DNA of 64,000 nucleotides, taken from positions 1,614,501 to 1,678,500 of the forward strand of contig JADLSH010000127.1 in assembly GCA_016169945.1 (NCBI GenBank). Reading direction: 5' to 3'. A model generated the notes under the pieces. That model did no database searches. It saw nothing but the letters and a program-made list of their open reading frames with translations, and was not told where the DNA came from. The stretch's first letter is position 1, and each line of letters starts with the position of its first letter. The position numbers and the translations under genes are program-made. This document shows positions 35,344 through 43,747 of this stretch, in pieces. Source of the DNA: Trachythela sp. YZ-2020 (lineage: Eukaryota > Cnidaria > Anthozoa > Malacalcyonacea > Clavulariidae).

Positions 35344-37890
35344 GGGCTATCTTTAAAATAGGGAACCGGGAACGGGGAACGAGGGAACCGGGGAACGAGG
35401 GAACCGGGGAACGAGGGAACCGGGGAACGAGGGAACCGGGGAACGAGGGAACCGGGGAACGAGGGAACCGGGGAACGAGGGAACCGGGGACGAGGGAACC
35501 GGGAACGAGGGAACCGGGGAACGAGGGAACCGGGGAACGAGGGAACCGGGGAACGAGGGAACCGGGGAACGAGGGAACCGGGGAACGAGGGAACCGGGGA
35601 ACGAGGGAACCGGGGAACAGGGGAACCAGGGAACAGGGGAAACAGGGAACAGGGAACCCAGGAATCGGAGACATGCATGTTAGCGGGAATTTTTCTATAC
35701 TGCGCGTGAATTTTGAAAACAGTGAATTTTGACAACAAAGTTTGCCTTTATACGTCGTTTTCGTCCTCTTTATGGGAGTATTTACACTCTTTGTAATAAT
35801 ATTAAATATAATCAAACCTTTTTGATACTTAAATCTATACACCCCAACTTTATCACAGCGAAACTGAAAGTGAAACTAAAGCGTATTTTACCATTAAATT
35901 CAGGACAAACATAATTAATATTGTTTTTATTCAAGAACAAAATGTCGGGAGTTCTTTTGTACTGCCACTCAAACCGGCGAAATTATAGCTGTATAAACAA
36001 CCTAATTTGAGTAAAATGGCTTTCTATTTTGATGCACATCATTCCAGTTTATCCGAGATCATATAGGGACACCGAGATCACATAAACCGTATCTTAATTA
36101 CATTTGTCATAAGGACGACCCCATGCTGGGTGACCAATCCCTTCATAATTTCAAACGTTCTTTCAACCTGCTGATTCTTGAATAGAGCTTATTCTATGGA
36201 TGGAGCAATTAAACAGCATTGTGTTAGTGAGCGGTGACCAATTCCTTAGAACTGAAAAGTTTTAGATAAGCAAACCGTTTTTAAAAATCGTCTCTCACAG
36301 ACGAACAAATAGTCGTACAATAAAGGAATACTAAATGGTTTTCCGTGCAGGATAGCGTGATCCATGCACGCGGGATGTTGCGAGACTCAGTTTGGAAAGC
36401 GTAAAAAAATGCGAGCCGAAGGCGAGTATTTTTTAGCTTTTCGAAAGTCGAGCAACATAGGCGTACGGGACGTGGGGGCAGGGGATGCCCCCCCAAAAAT
36501 TTGGAGATTCAAGTTATTCGGGCAAAGAAAGTTGTGCCCATACGCCTATGTCGAGCAACATCCCAAGTGCATGGGCTTCAGTGTTGTGTATATCTTGTTT
36601 GTCTTCTGTCAGCTTTGGTCTATGTAGAATCTGTGTTCCCATGTTGTTTACATATATGTTTCTTAGTAGAATGCTCAATAAATGTTAAATTAAATAAAAC
36701 AATTACTAAATGGTTTTCCGTGCGGGATAGCGTGATCCATGCACTTGGGATGTTGCTCGACTTTCGAAAATACTCGCCTTCGGCTCGCATTTTTACGCTT
36801 TCAAACTGAGTCTCGCAACATCCCGCGTGCATGGATCACAAACCATTTAGTATTACTTTATTGTACGACTATTTGTTCGTCTGTGAGAGACGATTTTTAA
36901 AAACGGTTTGCTTATCTAAAACTTTTCAGTTCTAAGGAATTGGTCACCGCTCACTAACACAATGCTGTTTAATTGCTCCATCCATAGAATAAGCTCTTTT
37001 CAAGAATCAGCAGGTTGAAAGAACGTTTGAAATTATGAAGGGTTGGTCACCCAGCATGGGGTCGTCCTTATGACAAATGTAATTATGTAATAAGATACGG
37101 TTTATGTGATCTCGGTGTCCCTATATGATCTCGGATAAACTGGAATGATGTGCATCAAAATAGAAAGCCATTTTACTCAATTTAGGTTGTTTATACAGCT
37201 ATAATTTCGCCGGTTTGAGTGGCAGTACAAAAGAACTCCCGACATTTTGTTCTTGAATAAAAACAATATTAATTATGTTTGTCCTGAATTTAATGGTAAA
37301 ATACGCTTTAGTTTCACTTTCAGTTTCGCTGTGATAAAGTTAGTGTGCTGTTCTATTCCCCCATAGATTTAAGTATCAAAAAGGTTTGATTATATTTAAT
37401 ATTATTACAAAGAGTGTAAATACTCCCATAAAGAGGACGAAAACGACGTATAAAGGCAAACTTTGTTGTCAAAATTCACTGTTTTCAAAATTCACGCGCA
37501 GTATAGAAAAATTCCCGCTAACATGCATGTCTCCGATTCCTGGGTTCCCTGTTCCCTGGTTCCCCTGTTCCCTGGTTCCCCTGTTCCCTGGTTCCCCTGT
37601 TCCCTGGTTCCCCTGTTCCCCGGTTCCTTCGTTCCCCGGTTCCTCGGTTCCCTCGTTCCCCGGTTCCCTCGTTCCCCGGTTCCCTCGTTCCCTGGTTCCC
37701 TCGTTCCCTGGTTCCCTCGTTCCCCGGTTCCCTCGTTCCCCGGTTCCCTCGTTCCCCGGTTCCCTCGTTCCCCGGTTCCCCGGTTCCCTCGTTCCCCGGT
37801 TCCCTCGTTCCCCGGGTCCCCGGTTCCCTCGTTCCCCGGTTCCTCGTTCCCGGTTCCCTCGTTCCCGGTTCCCTATTTTAAAGATAGCCC
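35344..37890. mobile_element. 2547-bp fold-back transposon with minisatellite arms
   Basis: Ends are GGGCTATCTTTAAAATAGGG and its exact inverse, flanked by a perfect 8-bp duplication ATGATCCA (35336-35343 and 37891-37898). The arms are inverse copies over about 1.1-1.2 kb (35344 to about 36570, and about 36714 to 37890). Each arm begins with a 16-bp minisatellite (GGGGAACGAGGGAACC type) of about 300 bp, G-rich on the plus strand at left and C-rich at right, then unique sequence. The centre holds a smaller palindrome. No transposase or other protein was found. Proline/serine-rich frames through the minisatellite stay open only because a 16-bp period leaves all frames open. The 8-bp target site is like hAT elements, but the ends are not a hAT signature I recognise. 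Confidence 0.85.
36456..36550. mobile_element. 95-bp hAT-like MITE nested in left fold-back arm
   Basis: Ends CATAGGCGTACGGG and, inverted, CATAGGCGTATGGG, with an 8-bp duplication TCGAGCAA at 36448-36455 and 36551-36558. The matching place in the right arm lacks it. Confidence 0.8.
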
Positions 37891-38122
37891 ATGATCCAGT
37901 TTGTTTCTGCATAATTCGGAAACTATCGTTTTCTGTCGCAACGTGCCGTAAAGTGACGCATACGTGACGTTCAAACCGACGCCAAGGAAAATCGTTTACA
38001 GAATCAATCATCTCGTGGTGTTTTGTGATGTTTAGCTGTTGGACAAATATATTTGGCAGAAAATTTTATTGTGGGGGAGGGAGTTTTGTTTAGAGAGCGA
38101 GTTTGTTTAGAGCGCGTGCTTT

Positions 38123-38600
38123 AAGGTACGTTCACACCTGGGCGCTTATATATAAGCAGTAGCCCAGGTACGTCAGAAGTACCAGGGCCCTAATAAGCGC
38201 CCTGGTACGTCAAAGAGGACGTGAAAATGGCGTGATATGCCGGTAGGGTCTTTATGTAGCCCTACACGAAATGTATATTTAACCCCAACCCCCACCCTAA
38301 CCCCAATCCTAACCCCAATCCTAACCATAATCCTAACCCTAATCCTAACCCCAATCCTAACCCTAACCCTATATATAAACACAGACAAACACAGACATAA
38401 TTCGTGTAGGGCTACATAAAGACTCAACCGATATGCCCATCTATGGTGTGCCCACGATGATATTAATCAGATGCACGTTAATGATATTTGAAAAATACGT
38501 GCAAACGTCATCTGGTGACATCATCAACTGAAAATATTCGTCATTAACATTCAGCAAAACCTAAAATCGGCCCGACAAATCGCTGTGTGTGAACGTATTC
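38123..38600. mobile_element. MITE family A, copy 2, split by a nested element
   Basis: The left end has AAGGTACGTTCACAC. The right part has ATCGGCCCGACAAATCGC then TGTGTGTGAACGT. The middle is occupied by a younger element at 38242-38429. It lies just upstream of MYORG-like 3 and could overlap its promoter. Confidence 0.6.
38242..38429. mobile_element. 188-bp TIR element with telomere-like core and 8-bp TSD
   Basis: The ends pair (TCTTTATGTAGCCCTACACG in the left, inverse in the right). The duplication GATATGCC is perfect at 38234-38241 and 38430-38437. The core, about 38280-38372, is a run of CCTAACCC and CCTAATCC hexamer-like units. Confidence 0.8.
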
Positions 38601-38646
38601 TAATATATAGACAGCAAATCAGTGTAGTCCTGATTTACTATTCAAA

Positions 38647-40764
38647 ATGGCTGTTGCTTTTACTCGCAGTGAAACACCAGGTACGGAAGAAGCGACGTTG
38701 TTTTACGGCAACGAGCGAGATGCAGACACGCTTTCTATCAAAGAGGATGGAATAAGACCCACGGAACAGAGAAACCGAGCTTTATTTGCTTGGGAAACGC
38801 GTTCGCTTGTGCGGAGACGCATTTTACAAGTTGTCATTGGCGTCCTTGGTGTTGCTATAATTGTGTTTATTATTTTGGCTTTTAAATTAAGCGGCTCGGA
38901 CACTGAGTACTCTTATTTGGGTACAGCAAGGTTCAAACCTAACGAGAAACACATCGATTTTAAAAATGCAGCAAACCAATTCGTGCTTTCTGCCGAAATC
39001 GGCATAAAACTGAGTTCAAGTTTAAATGAGAAACACACCAAGTCTAAATCCAGATCTAGGTATGTTACATCAGACGGGGTCACTTTGATTTTGACACAAG
39101 AAACAGAATTCTCCTTAGCTGTCAATTGGACAAGTTCATCTAAGGCACCTGTTGTGTTTATGGACTGTTTTGCCTTGTCAAATGGGCACTGGTATGGGGG
39201 AAGTGAACTTTTGTCACAACAATGGCCGATGGAAAAAATCCAAGTAAATATGGCACAATATGTTCCTCAAAGCATTCGCAGTTCACAAAATTTATCAGTG
39301 CAAAACTTCGGTTCTGTTTTAGAACGATACTGGCTTAGCTCTCGTGGTATCGCCATTATAGTCGATGCCTCTGTACCATTGCACGTCAGCATCAATGCAA
39401 ACAGTGATGGCAAGTTGTGTCTAAAATCTGACACAACTGGCTACCTTCTACCTGCAGTCTCGTATCTCGGTTACAGAATTTTATCCGGATATAACCCCAG
39501 AGACTTGCATTTAACTGTTATCGAGAAATTTCTGGGAAAGCCCAGTGTTATCCCTAATGAAGTGCTAATTAAGAAACCCTCGTGGATAATTGGTAACGAA
39601 TCTGATAACATATCCGAAAATGATATTGCAAATTTGAAGGATAAAATTTTGCATTTCAACTATTCCTGTGGCAGTGTGGTCATCGGGGGTCAATATGGGG
39701 GGAAAAACGGAAATCTTAATTCTGACCAAGGATTGGTTAGTATTAACTCAATCCCAGTACAAGTAAACGAGCTGAAGTCAATTTGTTGCAATGTTTCAAT
39801 GAATATTCACCCCTATTTACAAATTAGTTCAAATATGTTCTCAGAGGCTGCTAGCAAAGGTTATCTTCTAAAAGATTGTGGAGGGAAGGTCCCTGGCCTC
39901 GTTAAGTGGAGTAACTCGTTAGCCGCTTGTATTGACCTAACACGAGACTCAAGCAAAGCTTGGTTTAAAAAGATGTTGGTTGGCTTGAAACATAAATATG
40001 GGTTTGACTCGTTTGAGTTTCACGGTGGGGACGTCACCCACCTCCCTTCGTGTTATCAGTTTTACAACAAATCCATGGACCCTGGGCGCCTCTCGTTTGA
40101 ATATGCAAAATTTGCTGTCAGCATGAATGGCTTAAATGTTCATGTCGGCCATCGAACTCAGAAATTTCCAATTTTTGTAAGAATGACAAGTAAGGACTCA
40201 ACATGGAATGGTTTAAAGACGTTAATCCCGACTGTGTTGACCTATGGCATTATGGGATATCCTTATGTATTACCGTCCGTCATTGGTGGTCACCATGGCG
40301 ATGTGAGCAAGGAGCTTTATATTCGTTGGATGCAGGTGAACGTGTTCCTCCCTGGAGTCCAGTTCAATAAGGCGCCATGGGATCCGTTGTTCGATAATGA
40401 GACAATAACCATCATCAAAAATCTGTTGGAGTTGCGATCTCGCTTGAGCTCGGTTATCCTGGATGCTTTTAAAAATGTTACTAAAACTGGTGCACCTATC
40501 ATTCGGCCATTATGGTGGGTCGCACCCACCGACCCCGACGCCCTGAAGATTGATTCCCAGTTTATGTTGGGTGATACTTACCTTGTTGCACCTGTGTTGG
40601 TAAGCAAGAAAACTGTGAAAGAAGTATATTTACCAGTGGGACGCTGGCAAGAGCAGTTTGATACATGGAATGTGATTGACAATAAAAATACTAGTAAACA
40701 GAAGAACTACAATGTGCATTTGACAAGCGTGTTGTACTTTAAATGCTTGGCCTTGTATAATTAG
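38647..40764 (+). CDS. MYORG-like GH31 protein, copy 3 (probable pseudoenzyme)
   Basis: Intronless, 705 residues from the ATG at the start. It has a longer cytoplasmic tail than its paralogues (about 58 residues), an anchor at 59-79 (ILQVVIGVLGVAIIVFIILA), and a lumenal GH31 domain. The fold marks DCFALSNGHWYGGSELLSQ, GIMGYPYVLPSVIGG, KELYIRWMQVN and RPLWWVAPTDPDALKIDSQF are kept. The nucleophile motif reads EFHGGD with His459 in place of Asp. The acid/base region reads TSKDSTWNGL, about three residues shorter than copy 1, with Ser515 at the aligned site; Asp517 remains nearby. Glycosidase activity by the family mechanism is therefore unlikely. The complete, unbroken frame argues against a decayed pseudogene. 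Confidence 0.86.
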   Translation: MAVAFTRSETPGTEEATLFYGNERDADTLSIKEDGIRPTEQRNRALFAWETRSLVRRRILQVVIGVLGVAIIVFIILAFKLSGSDTEYSYLGTARFKPNEKHIDFKNAANQFVLSAEIGIKLSSSLNEKHTKSKSRSRYVTSDGVTLILTQETEFSLAVNWTSSSKAPVVFMDCFALSNGHWYGGSELLSQQWPMEKIQVNMAQYVPQSIRSSQNLSVQNFGSVLERYWLSSRGIAIIVDASVPLHVSINANSDGKLCLKSDTTGYLLPAVSYLGYRILSGYNPRDLHLTVIEKFLGKPSVIPNEVLIKKPSWIIGNESDNISENDIANLKDKILHFNYSCGSVVIGGQYGGKNGNLNSDQGLVSINSIPVQVNELKSICCNVSMNIHPYLQISSNMFSEAASKGYLLKDCGGKVPGLVKWSNSLAACIDLTRDSSKAWFKKMLVGLKHKYGFDSFEFHGGDVTHLPSCYQFYNKSMDPGRLSFEYAKFAVSMNGLNVHVGHRTQKFPIFVRMTSKDSTWNGLKTLIPTVLTYGIMGYPYVLPSVIGGHHGDVSKELYIRWMQVNVFLPGVQFNKAPWDPLFDNETITIIKNLLELRSRLSSVILDAFKNVTKTGAPIIRPLWWVAPTDPDALKIDSQFMLGDTYLVAPVLVSKKTVKEVYLPVGRWQEQFDTWNVIDNKNTSKQKNYNVHLTSVLYFKCLALYN

Positions 40765-41495
40765 AGAGCAAGCAATTTTTACTACAAACCACACATGCAG
40801 TCATTTGTGTGAAAATTTGTAGCCATACATGAGAATTGAAGGTTTTTAAGCTTAACACTAATTTGTACAATAATTATTGTTTAAAATGACTGTTGATTAA
40901 TTTAATTGTAATTTAATGTAATCATGACCATGGGGTATAAGCCTGCACTAATTGTGTACTATATACTGGCTCTAAATGTAGGAGTTCAGTGGAGACGAAA
41001 ACTTTCATTTGAAATGCTGAAGTGTTGAACTACAGGTACTGTAGTTCAGATAAAAACCACAACAGCTTATTGTAGAATACCTCATTGTACTAGCCATACA
41101 CTGGACCTCCACATTGAGTGCAGAATTTTACCTGACAACGAAACATATATATTTACAATAGATGACTTTTGTGATTCATTCTCTGGTTCAAGAATGATGA
41201 TACTTTTGTCATTTGAATAATTTAATAATATCGATAAATTAAATTGTGGTCTGTGGACGCATTCCTCTCAGAGGGATCAGATGGTTTAATTAAAAGACCC
41301 AATTTACTATAAAAGCTTAAATGAAGTTTCTGCGGAGAGAAGATATCATATATTCACTATTCATAAATCATAATGGTTTAACTTCTATGATTCTATTGTA
41401 CTATTTTTCTTGTATGATACTAAAACTATAAACTCTAATAAAGAACAAATTGAGGGTTGCTTCGCGTGTGTCTAAAATATATAAACAAAATCTCG
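40765..41495. other. 3' flank of MYORG-like 3
   Basis: No gene seen. A short stretch near 41035-41120 (CAGCTTATTGTAGAATAC) resembles tandem units inside intron 1 of the second TRIM gene. Confidence 0.4.
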
Positions 41496-41595
41496 ACGTT
41501 TCGAGCTAAAGCCCTAGACGTTTTCGGTATTTGGCATCCAAATTTTCCGGGAAAGCTTTGGAACGCAACCCAGTGTCATGTTTCCTGAGCATATA

Positions 41596-42424
41596 GTGTG
41601 TTTTCACATGACGTCACAAAATTCTAAAATTAAAGCTACCAAATTGGCTGTTCTATATGTTTCGCATATCGTTACTAAGAGTGTTTACCAAAAACTTTGG
41701 CGCGATACAATTATTTCTCCCTGAGTTACGGAGTTTTGAAAAATATTATTGCTGACGTCAGCATTATTTTCAACGGCTGTTACAACTATGCTATTCACAC
41801 AATTTGGTTTTAAAATGCTTGGTTAAGGTTAATAGGCGATGCCTAATCCAAACTTAAAAAGAATCTAAAGATTCTGGCCCTTATATTCGCATTTGATTTT
41901 TGGCCGCCATGTTTGGTGGAGTAATTAATCAACGCAATTTGGTCCACCAAAATGGCAGAGAAAAAGCAAATGCTCAAATGAAACCGAATTTTAACCCAAC
42001 TGTTTTGAATCTTATTAAGGTTGGATAAACATCACTTGTTAACCTCAACCAAGCATTTTAAAACCAAATTGTGTGTACAAGCATAGTTTTAACAGGCTTT
42101 GAAAATAATGCTGACGTCAGCAAACGTATTTTTCAAAACTCCGTAAAGGTACGTTCAACACACAGCAATTTGTCGGGCCGATTTTAGGTTTCTCTGAATG
42201 TTAATGACGAATATTTTCAGTTGGTGATGTTGTCAGTTGACGTTTTTCACGTATTTTTCAAATATCATTATCGTGCATCTGAAATCGGCCCGACAAATCG
42301 CAGCGCGTAAACGTATTTTTGGTGAACACTCCTAATAGCGATGTAGAAAAAAAATGAGACAGTCAGCTTTGTAGCTTTCGTAGTTTAGATTTTAAAATTT
42401 GTCACGTGAGAAGTGAAAGCTCAC
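41596..42424. mobile_element. 829-bp inverted-repeat element with nested MITE A
   Basis: The left end reads GTGTGTTTTCACATGACGTC and the right end inverts to GTGAGCTTTCACTTCTCACG. The arms pair widely (for example CTGACGTCAGCA in both and the ACTCCGTAA region). The matching stretch near 52785-52795 in the duplicated upstream region lacks it. Family A copy 3 sits inside its right half. Confidence 0.7.
42145..42315. mobile_element. MITE family A, copy 3
   Basis: Shares AAGGTACGTTC, TTGTCGGGCCGATTTTAGG, GTTAATGACGAATATTTTCA and ATCGGCCCGACAAATCGC with the copies at 3551 and 38123. Confidence 0.7.
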
Positions 42425-42464
42425 TATATCATGTCCATAATCTCAGAGTTCTCAGTAAAGCAAC

Positions 42465-42838
42465 CCAGGGTCTTTTTTAACTAATGTACTGGAGGGGCCA
42501 AAGCCCCCCAGCCCCCATGTCGGCCCCCATAGTAAGCTATTTTGGCCCCCCTAGTGAAGGTCCCTTTTGTCCAAAATATAAGCAAAAAAGGGGAAAAACT
42601 GAGTCTAGAGGAAAGTTCGGATATTCTCACAACAAAACCGGCTCCGTTTGGATGGGATATATCAAAAATTGTCTTGCAGGAAATCAAGCCACAGAGACCC
42701 AAGAACACAAAAATGTTCTGGGGGAGGACCCCCAGACCCCCTCCAATTTCCCATGCATTCCTGTAATACATCACCTACTTGTTACGTCCCCTTTCGATGA
42801 TGCCCCCCCCCACTAACGATTTCTTAAAAAAGATCCTG
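42465..42838 (+). mobile_element. Element family B, full copy with TSD and empty site
   Basis: Imperfect ends CCAGGGTCTTTTTTAACTAA and inverse CAGGATCTTTTTTAAGAAAT. AAGCAAC is duplicated at 42458-42464 and 42839-42845. The homologous region near 52813-52819 carries AAGCAAC once, with no insert. No transposase. G/C-runs near both ends are typical of small hAT-like elements. Confidence 0.75.
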
Positions 42839-43747
42839 AAGCAACAGTATTAAATATATTCAAAATAACCCTGATCTCTTGCCGTGCTTTTATTTTCGTC
42901 TGCTTTGTCTTCATTGGGAAAGCTGTATCGACAGGGTGCCAACTTTATAGATTAAATTTTCTGGTCTATTTACCACAGTAGGAATGTAATATTCAGGAGT
43001 GCATTCTCGAAGACTAACTGCATATTCAGACAATCAGTTGTGAGCTGTTTTCAAAAAGTCCGCGTATCTGGAATGATTTGGAGTGGTCATTACTGGTACT
43101 GGACAACTGTATACAGATACGAGACTGGTAGGTATGATTGATTTAAAACGAGTTCGCAATTCTCTGATGCAAACAGACATTCAATTTCAAGGAAAATCAA
43201 TAAGCAATGCCAATGGTGTACAATTAAGATGCGGTTAGCGCGACCACTGCTTACCTTACTAGAACTAAAATAAGACAGACATCAACCGCTCCATTGCTAA
43301 ACCATTAAGGCGGGTTTTACCAAGCATTGTATCGCATGCAGCAGATGGTGGTCAACCAACAATAATCAGAGTGTTTATTCTTTTCATTATACATGTATTA
43401 GTCGTGTATTGAAGGAAAAATGAATTCAATTGCTTTTCCTACAACGCTGCCCGGCTGCCAACAAAGCCAACATTTCTGAAGGTCACCACTAATACTGCCC
43501 AGTAAGAGCCATAACGCTTACTGAAACTCGCCAATTGAAATGCTATAGTGTACGGCATATATTAGTCAATAAATAACATTGAATGGACTGAAATTGGCAA
43601 GAAGGTCCAAGAACATCCCAGCATGGCTGGGGTAATTTGTCATGGGGTAATTGTTTCGCGTAGGCGGCATGCATGATTATTTTACGGTCTTATATTTTTG
43701 GACCAATTGTTGGGCACTAAATAATTTCTGTATTTTAGGATTGAAAA

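Noticed and set aside
35303..35842. Long proline/serine-rich reading frames in both arms of the fold-back element, also 37386-37967
   Set aside because: They follow a 16-bp minisatellite in which every frame stays open; the peptide pattern is a by-product and switches frame freely between arms.
38274..38376. True telomere or chromosome end
   Set aside because: The hexamer-like run is short, irregular and enclosed by inverted repeats with a target-site duplication, with genes on both sides.
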